DNA from: Bacillota bacterium
Lineage (GTDB): Bacteria > Bacillota > Sulfobacillia > JAJZYS01 > JAJZLH01
DNA: 64,000 bases
Reading direction: 5' to 3'
NCBI GenBank assembly: GCA_021850485.1
Contig: JAJZLY010000025.1
Span: 124,001-188,000, forward strand
Part shown: piece by piece, positions 1 through 7,531 of the stretch
How positions within the stretch are numbered: the first letter of the stretch is position 1
Layout: each line of letters starts with the position of its first letter
Position numbers and translations under genes: made by a program
The notes under the pieces: model-generated
The model's input: the letters and a program-made list of their open reading frames with translations, nothing else
Databases searched by the model: none
What the model was told of the DNA's origin: nothing

Positions 1-1
1 C

Positions 2-295
2 CCTGGCGACTTGTGGCTGCATGCGCGTGGCATCCCCGGCTCGCACGTCATCCTGTCCACTCAGGGCGGCGTTGGCGAGACCGACAAAGAGGCCGCCGCC
101 CTGCTCGCCGCCCACTTCTCCAAGGGCCGTCAGGCCCGCACCGTGCTGGTCGACTGTACGCTGCGCCGCCACGTGCGAAAGCCAGCCAAGGCGGCCCCTG
201 GGCACGTCGTATTCGATCATGAGGAGACCCTGCAAGTGAATCCGGAAGGCAGCCTGCTGGCATTTCTGTTGAGTCAGTTGGAGTCTGACGTCTAG
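2..295 (+). CDS. rqcH: RqcH / NFACT family protein, C-terminal fragment
   Basis: The gene enters from the left edge in frame, so only about 97 C-terminal residues are visible. The leading residues G-D-L-W-L-H-A-R-G-I-P-G-S-H are the hallmark of the NFACT-R domain (DUF814) found in RqcH and in proteins formerly called fibronectin-binding protein A. In the known family RqcH binds the obstructed 50S ribosomal subunit and recruits tRNA-Ala to add alanine tails to stalled nascent chains. The remaining residues fit the end of that domain, and the chain stops normally in TAG at 293-295. The N-terminal NFACT-N and coiled-coil parts lie outside the window. Confidence 0.85.
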   Translation, partial: PGDLWLHARGIPGSHVILSTQGGVGETDKEAAALLAAHFSKGRQARTVLVDCTLRRHVRKPAKAAPGHVVFDHEETLQVNPEGSLLAFLLSQLESDV

Positions 296-361
296 GGTGG
301 CGGACAGGAATCGGCCGGGCCAAGGAGAATCCTCCTCTGTTTTAGGTAGGAGGTGAGGTCG

Positions 362-946
362 ATGCGCCTTTTCCCGATGATTCTAGGCGCCGCCTTGTTG
401 GTATTGGTCTCCGGTTGCGGTGGTAGCGCCCCGGCAGCTTCCACCAACCCACCCGCGAGCACAACGGCATCCAGCTGCACCCTGACCGTCAACATCACGC
501 AGGCCGGCGGAACGGTGTGGGGCACGGTCACAGTGGTCGACGGCAGCGTGAACACGACCGTCACATCCGCTTCTCAACAGGTGTCGGTGCCCTGCAACTC
601 CACCGCGACACTCAGTGAGGCGGCGGTCAGTTCGGCCACTTGGCCCTTCACCAACTGGACACTGAACGGCGACTCCGGTGCTTATTCGTCCACCACCAAG
701 AGCGGAACGACCATCTCGGTCCCAGTTAAGGCCGCTACCAGTGTGACGGCCACCTACATCTTGAGTGCGGGCGGGTCTTCCGGCGGCTCGTCTGGATCGG
801 GGGGCAGTTCTTACTCAAGCCAGTCCTCCGGGAGCAGCTCCGGAGCCAGTGCGGCTCCGCCCAGCAGTAGCTCTTCTGGCAGTTCCTCGTCGGGTAGCGG
901 GTCCTCTAGTGGGTCATCTGGAGGATCGTCCTCGAGCGGTTGGTAA
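362..946 (+). CDS. secreted lipoprotein with repeat-type domain and Ser/Gly tail
   Basis: The start chosen is ATG 362, 8 bases after AGGAGG (348-353); an upstream in-frame GTG at 353 overlaps that ribosome site. The N-terminus is a lipoprotein signal peptide: a hydrophobic stretch ending in the lipobox L-V-S-G-C, so the protein should be lipidated and anchored on the outer face of the membrane. Residues from about 35 to 135 resemble the bacterial InlB-B-type repeat domain, with a GG-T-V-W-G-T-V strand, an F-T-N-W motif and a final V-T-A-T-Y-I strand. The last 55 or so residues are almost only Ser and Gly, a flexible linker-like tail with no recognised sorting motif. The function is unknown. 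It is transcribed alone and ends in a strong terminator. Confidence 0.7.
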   Translation: MRLFPMILGAALLVLVSGCGGSAPAASTNPPASTTASSCTLTVNITQAGGTVWGTVTVVDGSVNTTVTSASQQVSVPCNSTATLSEAAVSSATWPFTNWTLNGDSGAYSSTTKSGTTISVPVKAATSVTATYILSAGGSSGGSSGSGGSSYSSQSSGSSSGASAAPPSSSSSGSSSSGSGSSSGSSGGSSSSGW

Positions 947-961
947 GCTCAGCCTCGGCGG

Positions 962-1004
962 GAGGAGCCGGTAGCCCACCGGCTCCTCTGCACGCTTTCG
1001 TTTT
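962..1004 (+). terminator. intrinsic terminator after the lipoprotein gene
   Basis: A perfect 11-bp stem (962-972 with 978-988) with a 5-base loop is followed by a T-rich stretch. It lies 15 bases after the lipoprotein stop. The remaining bases up to the convergent nfo gene (1005-1198) show nothing else. Confidence 0.85.
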
Positions 1005-1198
1005 GTCGAGATCAGTCGCCCTCCGCAGTCGGCGGCTGGCGTGGCGCCAAGGAAGACAAACCGTCTAGCGATGACGAGGACGGTGGGCGCGAGTTCGGGC
1101 GAAGCTTGGGCTCAAGGCAAAGCTGGACAGACACGAGCTGCCAGTGTGGCAGGACGTGTTGGCGAGGCGCGTGCTGGAAGGAGCATGGTCTCGCCCGC

Positions 1199-2044
1199 CT
1201 AGTCCCCACTCAGCCAGGACTTGGCCAAGGCGATTTCCGCCTCGTATTCCTTGATGTCCTCGACCGGCGTCTCCATCACCAGCGGCAAGGTGGACAACCA
1301 CGGATGGCGCAGGATGTTCAAGATTCCCTGCTTGCCCAGGCTGCCCTGGCCCAGGTTCTGATGACGGTCCTTGTGGGAACCCAGCGGGAATTTGCTGTCG
1401 TTTAAGTGCATGGCTCGCACGCGGTCTCTGCCCACTGTCTGGTCGATGTCAAAGAGCAGCTGGTCGATGCCGTGGGCAGTCGTGAAGTCATATCCCTGAC
1501 TGAAGAGGTGACAACTGTCCAAGCACACGCCCAAGGTGGGTGGCGCACCGGCGCCGTCTAGGATCTGGGCCAGCTCAGCGAACGACGCCCCGATCTCGCT
1601 GCCCGAACCAGCCATCGTCTCGAGCAGCAACATGGTGGTCGAACTGGCGTGCGGCAGCGAATCTTTCAAAACGGCCACCACCCGCTCGATCCCGGCGGCC
1701 GCACCATCTCCCAGATGGCTGCCCGGATGCAGGCACATGTACTCGCCGGCAAAGCTCTCCACGCGTCGAAAGTCTTCGGCCACCACCATCCGGGCGAAGC
1801 CCTGGACCGAGGTCTTGTTTCCAGCCAAATTGACGGTGTACGGCATGTGGCCGACCGTCGGGCCGATGGCGTAGGTCTGGCGTGCCGTCTGCCAGGCGGC
1901 GACCTCCTCGGCCGGAATCTGGCGGGCGCTGCCACCTCTCGGGTTTCTGGTGAAATAGGCGAAGGTGTTGGCACCAAGGCTAGCCGCCGTCTCAGCGGCC
2001 TCCGGCAAACCGGCGCTGATGCTCAGGTGCGCTCCCAGCCACAT
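1199..2044 (-). CDS. nfo: deoxyribonuclease IV (AP endonuclease)
   Basis: This is an endonuclease IV family TIM-barrel enzyme that cleaves 5' of abasic sites in base excision repair. The N-terminus M-W-L-G-A-H-L-S-I-S-A-G is typical. Metal-site signatures follow in order: H-P-G-S-H-L, L-L-E-T-M-A-G, C-L-D-S-C-H, H-L-N-D-S-K, H-Q-N-L-G-Q-G and a late M-E-T-P. From ATG 2044 it has 281 residues, the usual length. ATG 2044 is chosen because GGAGG lies 9 bases upstream and the preceding dehydrogenase ends one base before; an earlier in-frame start would lie inside that gene. It is the last gene of the long ileS-pyr array. Confidence 0.93.
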   Translation of the reverse strand: MWLGAHLSISAGLPEAAETAASLGANTFAYFTRNPRGGSARQIPAEEVAAWQTARQTYAIGPTVGHMPYTVNLAGNKTSVQGFARMVVAEDFRRVESFAGEYMCLHPGSHLGDGAAAGIERVVAVLKDSLPHASSTTMLLLETMAGSGSEIGASFAELAQILDGAGAPPTLGVCLDSCHLFSQGYDFTTAHGIDQLLFDIDQTVGRDRVRAMHLNDSKFPLGSHKDRHQNLGQGSLGKQGILNILRHPWLSTLPLVMETPVEDIKEYEAEIALAKSWLSGD

Positions 2045-2045
2045 C

Positions 2046-2909
2046 TTATGGCGCCTCCGGATAGTCAAAGAAGCCCGCTCCCGCCTTCTTTCCGACCCGC
2101 CCGGCCCGCACCAGCCGGCGCATCTCGACTGGTGGTGCGTATTCGGGCAATCCGAACTCCCGCTGAAAATAATCCATCACGTCGAGGCAGACGTCGACTC
2201 CGGTGAAGTCGAGCAGGGTCAACGGACCCATCGGATGATTGAGGCCGAGCCGGATGGCGGTGTCGATATCCTCTGCAGATGCCAATCCCTCAGCGTAGAC
2301 CTTCACCGCTTCGGCCAAAAACGGCATCAGGATGCGGTTGACGATGAATCCCGGACTGTCCTTTTTGACCTCGATGGCGGTCTTCCCCATCGTCTCGGCC
2401 AGGTCTTTCGCCCGTTGCACAGTCTGATCCGAGCTGCCCAGGCCGCGAATCACCTCGACCAGTTTCATCACCACCGGCGGGTTGAAAAAGTGCATGCCGA
2501 CCACGCGTCTTGGGTCGCGCACGGAGGCGGCCAGCTGCGTGATCGAGATCGAAGACGTGTTGGTGGCGATCACCGCAGTTGCCGCCAGATGCGCATCGAG
2601 CGCTTTGAAGACAGCCTGCTTCACCTCCACCCGCTCCACCACCGCTTCGATGGCAAAGCTCGCCCCCGCGGCACCAGCAGCAATGTCGGCCACCGGGTGA
2701 ATGCTGGCGATCAGGGCCTTGGCTTCGTCAGCGCTGAGCCGGCCCTTGTCCACAGCCCGCTGGTTGAGCTGGCGAATGCGGTCGAGACCTCGGGTCACCT
2801 GGGACGGGTCTTGATCGGTCAACCGTACACTCAGCCCGCTCTGGGCGGCCAGATGGGCGATGCCACTGCCCATCTGCCCGGCTCCCACCACCAACAGCGT
2901 CTCTGCCAT
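2046..2909 (-). CDS. 3-hydroxybutyryl-CoA / 3-hydroxyacyl-CoA dehydrogenase
   Basis: This is an NAD(P)-dependent dehydrogenase that interconverts 3-hydroxyacyl-CoA and acetoacetyl-CoA-type 3-oxoacyl-CoA. The N-terminal Rossmann motif is V-V-G-A-G-Q-M-G-S-G near residues 7-16. The catalytic histidine lies in V-V-G-M-H-F-F-N-P, and the C-terminal domain has the family segment D-F-T-G-V-D-V. The length of 287 residues matches Hbd/PaaH proteins. ATG 2909 has AGGAGG 7 bases upstream; the long upstream extension is low-complexity antisense of the thiolase gene. It follows the thiolase by 25 bases, and the pair plus the thioesterase suggests C4 acyl-CoA metabolism (butyrate, polyhydroxybutyrate or fatty acid beta-oxidation). 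The direction of flux cannot be told. Confidence 0.9.
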   Translation of the reverse strand: MAETLLVVGAGQMGSGIAHLAAQSGLSVRLTDQDPSQVTRGLDRIRQLNQRAVDKGRLSADEAKALIASIHPVADIAAGAAGASFAIEAVVERVEVKQAVFKALDAHLAATAVIATNTSSISITQLAASVRDPRRVVGMHFFNPPVVMKLVEVIRGLGSSDQTVQRAKDLAETMGKTAIEVKKDSPGFIVNRILMPFLAEAVKVYAEGLASAEDIDTAIRLGLNHPMGPLTLLDFTGVDVCLDVMDYFQREFGLPEYAPPVEMRRLVRAGRVGKKAGAGFFDYPEAP

Positions 2910-2934
2910 GCCGATTCCTCCTGTCCGCATCGGC

Positions 2935-4083
2935 TCAGCCCTCGCCTCGCTCCACCACCATGGCGATGCCCTGGCCGCCACCGATGCACAAGGCGGCGAC
3001 GCCGAACTTCTGTTGGCGGCGGCGAAGCTCGTAGAGCAGCGTGAGCAACAGCCGGGCACCGCTGGCACCGACCGGATGGCCCAGTGCAATGGCACCGCCG
3101 TTGACGTTGGTCTGCTCACGAGGCAGCCCCAGCAGCCGTTCCACCCCCAGATACTGAGCGGCGAAGGCCTCGTTCACCTCGAACAGGTCGATGTCGGTCA
3201 CAGCGAGATGCGCCCTTGCCAAGGCAAGCTGAATGGCGCTGACCGGGCCAAGCCCCATCCGGGTGGGGTCGACGCCGACCACCGCCCAGCTGCGAATTGA
3301 GCCCAGCGCCGGGCGGCCGGCTGCCTTCAGGCCGGCGTCAGTGGTCAGCACCACGGCGCTGGCGCCGTCGTTGATGCCAGATGCGTTGCCGGCCGTGACC
3401 CGTCCACCTTGGCGGAAGGCCGGCTTGAGGCTGGCCAGTTTCTCGACTGAGGTGACGCGCGGGTGTTCATCCGCGGTGACCTCGCCGACTGGCACGATCT
3501 CGGCGGCAAAACGCTCCCTAGCCGCTAGGGCCCGCTGATGCGACAGCAGGGAGAATTCGTCTTGCTCCTGGCGGCTGATCTGCAAGTCGTCGGCGATATT
3601 CTCTGCCGTCTCAGCCATTGAGCAGCCGCAGTCCACGTCGGTCAGGCAATCCCAAAGACTGTCCCCGACCTGGCCGCCGCCTAGGCCCCAGCCCTCTCTG
3701 GTGCCACGCAGCACATGCGGCGCCTGAGACATCGACTCTGTGCCGCCCGCCACCGCCCACTCGGCCTCATTGCCGAGCAGCGCCTGTGCGGCGCTGACCA
3801 CCGCTTGCAGGCCAGAGCCGCACAGCCGGTTCACAGTCAACGCCGGTGCGGCCACCGGTAAGCCCGCTCTCAGTGCCACATGGCGGGCCAGGTACACGGC
3901 GTCCGCAGACGACTGGATGACATTCCCGAACACCACTGCTCCGACCCGCTGTGGATCCACTTCGGCTCTGGCCACCGCAGTGCGCGCCACGATCGTACCG
4001 AGATCTACGGCCGACACGCGCTTGAGCCCGCCCATGAACCTGCCAAAGGGCGTGCGCGCCCCATCCACCACATGAATCGTCAC
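2935..4083 (-). CDS. acetyl-CoA C-acyltransferase (thiolase)
   Basis: This thiolase-family enzyme condenses two acetyl-CoA to acetoacetyl-CoA or cleaves 3-oxoacyl-CoA. The nucleophilic Cys88 is in N-R-L-C-G-S-G. The C-terminal half carries [12 protein letters not shown] and the second catalytic Cys in C-I-G-G-G-Q-G. The length of 382 residues is normal. The start is GTG 4083, whose bases overlap the TGA of the upstream thioesterase (GTGA), implying translational coupling. It sits directly before the hydroxyacyl-CoA dehydrogenase, which should act on its product. Confidence 0.92.
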   Translation of the reverse strand: MTIHVVDGARTPFGRFMGGLKRVSAVDLGTIVARTAVARAEVDPQRVGAVVFGNVIQSSADAVYLARHVALRAGLPVAAPALTVNRLCGSGLQAVVSAAQALLGNEAEWAVAGGTESMSQAPHVLRGTREGWGLGGGQVGDSLWDCLTDVDCGCSMAETAENIADDLQISRQEQDEFSLLSHQRALAARERFAAEIVPVGEVTADEHPRVTSVEKLASLKPAFRQGGRVTAGNASGINDGASAVVLTTDAGLKAAGRPALGSIRSWAVVGVDPTRMGLGPVSAIQLALARAHLAVTDIDLFEVNEAFAAQYLGVERLLGLPREQTNVNGGAIALGHPVGASGARLLLTLLYELRRRQQKFGVAALCIGGGQGIAMVVERGEG

Positions 4084-4568
4084 TTAGATCCTTCCTTCCG
4101 CTGGCTCAGCCGCACCTGGCGACGCTTCTGGGCATCGCTGAAGGCCTGCCGGTCTTGGTCTGTAACCAAAGTCAGAGCCGGCACCGGGATCGGGCGCAGA
4201 TCCCGATCCACCGCCACAAACGACAAAAAGGCACGATTGGTCAGCTCCCGGGCCCCGCTCAGCAGCTGCTCCGACCACACCTCGACCGAGACCTCCAGCG
4301 AGGTTCGGCCCACCCAGTCCACCTGCGCTTGCAAGAGCACCGCCATGCCCTCTCTGATCGGCCGCTGGAAGGTCAACTGGTCGATCGCCACCGTCACCAC
4401 ATAGGAATGCGAATGCCGAATCGCCGCCATCGAGGCGGCCATATCGATCCAGGCCACCATCTGGCCTCCGAACAACGAACCCAGAGAGTTGGTGTGCATC
4501 GGCATCACCATCTGCACCATCTCCACGCGGGACGCACCCGGCGTGCCTGGGGTACCGGCGTCTGCCAT
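4080..4568 (-). CDS. acyl-CoA thioesterase (hotdog fold)
   Basis: This 162-residue single-hotdog acyl-CoA hydrolase resembles YciA/BACH thioesterases. The family signature H-T-N-S-L-G-S-L-F-G-G-Q, followed by W-I-D-M-A-A, lies near residues 25-45 and carries the conserved Asn and Asp. It would release free fatty acid and CoA from acyl-CoA. The ribosome site AAGGAGGG lies inside the last codons of pyrE and the start is ATG 4568. The gene bridges the pyrimidine genes and the thiolase/dehydrogenase pair. The substrate chain length is unknown. Confidence 0.85.
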   Translation of the reverse strand: MADAGTPGTPGASRVEMVQMVMPMHTNSLGSLFGGQMVAWIDMAASMAAIRHSHSYVVTVAIDQLTFQRPIREGMAVLLQAQVDWVGRTSLEVSVEVWSEQLLSGARELTNRAFLSFVAVDRDLRPIPVPALTLVTDQDRQAFSDAQKRRQVRLSQRKEGSK

Positions 4569-4571
4569 CTG

Positions 4572-5141
4572 CTATCCCTCCTTGGGTCTGGTCAGAGGCA
4601 CCGCCTGGGCACACAGCGGACACTCTTCGGCTGGCCACTGGTTGACCGCAAGCGACCAGGCGGCCCGAAACGGCACGCCAAAGGTGGCTTGGCCAGCACT
4701 GCGATCGGCCACTGCCGCCACTCCCACCACCTGCGCCGGTTGGCCGCGCAAATGGTCGAGCACTTTTTGTACCGAGCCACCAGTGGAGACCGCGTCCTCC
4801 ACCACCAGTACGCGTTCGCCCGCCGCCAGCCGAAACCCTCGCTTCAGGGCCATACCGGCATCTGACTTCTCGGTGAACAGCGCCCGGGCGCCCAGTGCCG
4901 CCGCCACCTCGTAGGCCAAGATGACGCCGCCCATAGCCGGGCCGACCACAGCCTGCGGCTGCTCTTGGCGAAAGAGATCAGCCACGGCAGCGCCCAACAG
5001 CCGGCCCCAGGCCGGCCGTTCGAAGGCCCGGGCCATGATCAAGAACTGGTCGCTGTGCAGCCCGGAGGTGAGCAGGAAGTGGCCGCGCAACCAGGCGCCG
5101 CTGGCGATCAAGATCTCCGGCACGGTGCCAGATTCACTCAC
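4572..5141 (-). CDS. pyrE: orotate phosphoribosyltransferase
   Basis: PyrE transfers the phosphoribosyl group of PRPP to orotate, giving OMP. The PRPP-binding motif V-L-V-V-E-D-A-V-S-T-G-G-S lies near the middle, and the N-terminal S-G-L-H-S-D motif contacts orotate. At 189 residues it is of normal length. The start is GTG 5141, overlapping the pyrF stop as GTGA. Confidence 0.93.
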   Translation of the reverse strand: MSESGTVPEILIASGAWLRGHFLLTSGLHSDQFLIMARAFERPAWGRLLGAAVADLFRQEQPQAVVGPAMGGVILAYEVAAALGARALFTEKSDAGMALKRGFRLAAGERVLVVEDAVSTGGSVQKVLDHLRGQPAQVVGVAAVADRSAGQATFGVPFRAAWSLAVNQWPAEECPLCAQAVPLTRPKEG

Positions 5142-5827
5142 AGGCCCACCTCCTGAGCTTGCCGCAGTCTAGCCTGAGGATCAGCCGCCGCCGTGATCGG
5201 CCGGCCGATCACCAGCTGGGTTGCCCCCGCCAGCAGCGCCTGCGCCGGATCCATGGTGCGGCGCTGGTCGCCGGGGTCATCGCCGCTGAAGCGAATGCCG
5301 GGCGTCACGATGTCGAAGGCCTCCGGAGCCATTTGCCGCACCATCTTCGCCTCCACACCAGAGGCCACCACACCATCGCAACCAGCCGCCCGGGCTAACC
5401 TGGCCAAGCGGCGGACACTGGTTTCAGGGGAATCCTGATAGCCGATCTCGCCCCACAGCTGATCGTCCAACGAGGTGAGCACCGTCACCGCCCAGACCTT
5501 GGTCCCCTGACCGTGCGCCGCTGCTACTGCCGCCTCCAGCATCGGCCGCCCGCCTTGGGCGTGCACGGTGACGGCGTCTGCACCGCAAGACGCCAGTTGC
5601 GCGGTCGCCCGGCTCACCGTCTGCGGGATATCGTGGAGTTTGAGGTCCACCATCACCTTCAGGCCGGCACCTTTCAGCCGGGTAATGGCCTGGGGGCCAG
5701 CTTGAGAAAATAACTCCAAGCCAACTTTGACCCAGCGCAAGTCCGGGCCAAGACGCCCGATCAGGCCCTCCGCCAGCTCCCAACTAGCCACGTCCAGCGC
5801 AACGATCACCCGCTCACGAACGTCCAC
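5138..5827 (-). CDS. pyrF: orotidine-5'-phosphate decarboxylase
   Basis: PyrF decarboxylates OMP to UMP, the last step of de novo UMP synthesis. The catalytic segment V-M-V-D-L-K-L-H-D-I-P carries the Asp-Lys-Asp set. The N-terminal V-A-L-D and the late phosphate-binding V-I-G-R-P-I motif are present. GTG 5827 is chosen: it has a GAGAGGAG ribosome site 8 bases upstream and gives 229 residues with the expected N-terminus V-D-V-R-E-R. The start lies 14 bases inside the pyrD end. Confidence 0.93.
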   Translation of the reverse strand: MDVRERVIVALDVASWELAEGLIGRLGPDLRWVKVGLELFSQAGPQAITRLKGAGLKVMVDLKLHDIPQTVSRATAQLASCGADAVTVHAQGGRPMLEAAVAAAHGQGTKVWAVTVLTSLDDQLWGEIGYQDSPETSVRRLARLARAAGCDGVVASGVEAKMVRQMAPEAFDIVTPGIRFSGDDPGDQRRTMDPAQALLAGATQLVIGRPITAAADPQARLRQAQEVGL

Positions 5828-6755
5828 GGCCGTCTCTCCTCTCGCGCTCTTGGCGGACCGCCCTGCCAACCGCTTCGTCCACGGTCTGGTAGCCGGCTGT
5901 GCTCAGGGCCGCAGGTAACTCGTCAATGATCCGCAGCGCCGTCCACGGATCTCGAAACAAAGCCGTACCAACCGCCACCGCCCCGGCACCAGCCTGCAGG
6001 AAGCTGACGGCATCTTGGGCGGTGGCGATGCCGCCCATCCCGATCAGGTCCACCGGCAAGGCGGCCGCGACCTCCAGCACAAAGCGCAGCGCGATCGGCC
6101 GGATGGCCGGTCCGGACAGGCCGCCGGTCCGATTACCCAGAACCGTCTGACCGCTGTTGCGGTCGATGGCCACGCCCAATACAGTGTTAATCAAAGATAG
6201 TGCATCTGCCCCAGCCTCCACCGCCGCGCGGGCGTACGGCAGCGGGCCACTGGTATTGGGCGAGAGCTTGACGATCAAGGGCAGTGCGGTCACCTTGCGC
6301 ACGGCGCTGACCAGGCCAAACAGGGCTCGCTCATCCGTGCCGAAGACCAGGCCATCGGCGATGTTGGGGCAAGAGACGTTCAGCTCGACCGCGCCGACTC
6401 CGGCCGCAGTGACCGCCTCAGTGACCGCCACATACTCGGCCACCGAGTGGCCGACCACGTTCACCACCACCGCCGTGTCAAAACGGCGCAGCCAGGGCCA
6501 GTCCACGTCTAAGAAGTGCTGCAAGCCCGGGTTTTGCAGACCAATCGCATTGAGCATGCCCGACTCCGTCTCAGCGACGCGCACGCCTGCATTCCCAGCC
6601 CAGGGCGTCACTGACACCCCCTTGACCATGATGCCGCCCAGCCGAGACAGATCAAACAGCGGTGCGAACTCCCGGCCGTAGCCGAAGGTGCCAGAGGCGA
6701 CCAGCACCGGGTTCTTCAAGCTCAGGCCGCCGACCGACACCGCCTGTGCGCTCAA
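5814..6755 (-). CDS. pyrD: dihydroorotate dehydrogenase B, catalytic subunit
   Basis: This is the class 1B flavoprotein that oxidises dihydroorotate to orotate and passes electrons through PyrK to NAD. The N-terminal segment L-K-N-P-V-L-V-A-S-G-T-F-G-Y-G and the catalytic loop E-L-N-V-S-C-P-N carry family signatures; Cys in the latter is the class 1B general base. V-K-L-S-P-N and G-M-G-G-I motifs follow. The start is taken as TTG 6755, overlapping the pyrK stop (TTGA) with GAGGTG upstream, giving 313 residues. An in-frame GTG five codons later is possible. Confidence 0.92.
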   Translation of the reverse strand: MSAQAVSVGGLSLKNPVLVASGTFGYGREFAPLFDLSRLGGIMVKGVSVTPWAGNAGVRVAETESGMLNAIGLQNPGLQHFLDVDWPWLRRFDTAVVVNVVGHSVAEYVAVTEAVTAAGVGAVELNVSCPNIADGLVFGTDERALFGLVSAVRKVTALPLIVKLSPNTSGPLPYARAAVEAGADALSLINTVLGVAIDRNSGQTVLGNRTGGLSGPAIRPIALRFVLEVAAALPVDLIGMGGIATAQDAVSFLQAGAGAVAVGTALFRDPWTALRIIDELPAALSTAGYQTVDEAVGRAVRQERERRDGRGRS

Positions 6756-7531
6756 AGCGTCACCTCTTCGGCCAAAAAGGTCGGCCCCTCCTGGCACACC
6801 CGCAGGTATCGGCCATAGGCACCCAAGGTCGGATCAGGGTGAGCGGCCTCCACCGTACAGCCGAGACAGGCGCCAAAACCGCAGGCCATGTGCGCCTCCA
6901 GGGTCAGGTAGGTGGGCACGCTGCGTCCTGAGGCCCAATGCTGGACGGCCCTCAGCATGCCTACGGGTCCACAGGCGTAGACGGTTTTGGCCGCGTCCGA
7001 AAGCACATCTGCGGCCGCCGCCCGCCTGCCGGCACTGCCGTCGTTGGTCGTGACCAGACACTCGTCTACCGCCTGGGCAAAGGCCTCCACCGCCAGCAAC
7101 TCCGCGCTGGTGCGGGCGCCGATCACTGCCACCACACGGTGGCCGCTCTGACGCAGGGTCAGCGCCCAGTCGTAGAGCGGCGGCACACCCACACCGCCGC
7201 CGACCAGCCATACCTCACCCGGTGCAGGGTCGCGGTAGGGACGACCCAGTGGACCGAGCACGCGCAGGCGGCTGTCCGGCATCAGGCCTGCCAGATGGCG
7301 GGTCCCGCTTCCGGTTGTCTTGAAGAGCACCGAAATGGTGTCGGTCGAACGCCGGAAATAACTCATCGGCCGCGCCAGATAGGGTGCTCCCGCCGCCTCG
7401 GACAAGAGCATCACGAACTGGCCAGGGCGCAGGGCTGTGGCCAGGCTTGGTGCCTCGAGCACCAGTTCACACACCCCCGGCGCTACCGTCAGCCGCTCCA
7501 GCACGCGGACCGTCTCTTGGCTGACGCTCAT
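6752..7531 (-). CDS. pyrK: dihydroorotate dehydrogenase B, electron transfer subunit
   Basis: PyrK is the FAD and [2Fe-2S] subunit that couples PyrD to NAD. Near the C-terminus the cluster ligands C-G-F-G-A-C-L-G-C and a distant V-C-Q-E-G are visible (C-x4-C-x2-C spacing, then about 16 residues to the last Cys). The N-terminal flavin domain has R-P-M-S-Y, and the NAD domain has L-V-G-G-G-V-G-V-P-P. The start ATG 7531 overlaps the carB stop as ATGA. At 259 residues it is normal. Confidence 0.93.
   Translation of the reverse strand: MSVSQETVRVLERLTVAPGVCELVLEAPSLATALRPGQFVMLLSEAAGAPYLARPMSYFRRSTDTISVLFKTTGSGTRHLAGLMPDSRLRVLGPLGRPYRDPAPGEVWLVGGGVGVPPLYDWALTLRQSGHRVVAVIGARTSAELLAVEAFAQAVDECLVTTNDGSAGRRAAAADVLSDAAKTVYACGPVGMLRAVQHWASGRSVPTYLTLEAHMACGFGACLGCTVEAAHPDPTLGAYGRYLRVCQEGPTFLAEEVTL

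Noticed and set aside
11-239. Alternative short plus-strand frames at the left edge
   Set aside because: They overlap the rqcH frame, which has clear family motifs and runs in from outside the window.
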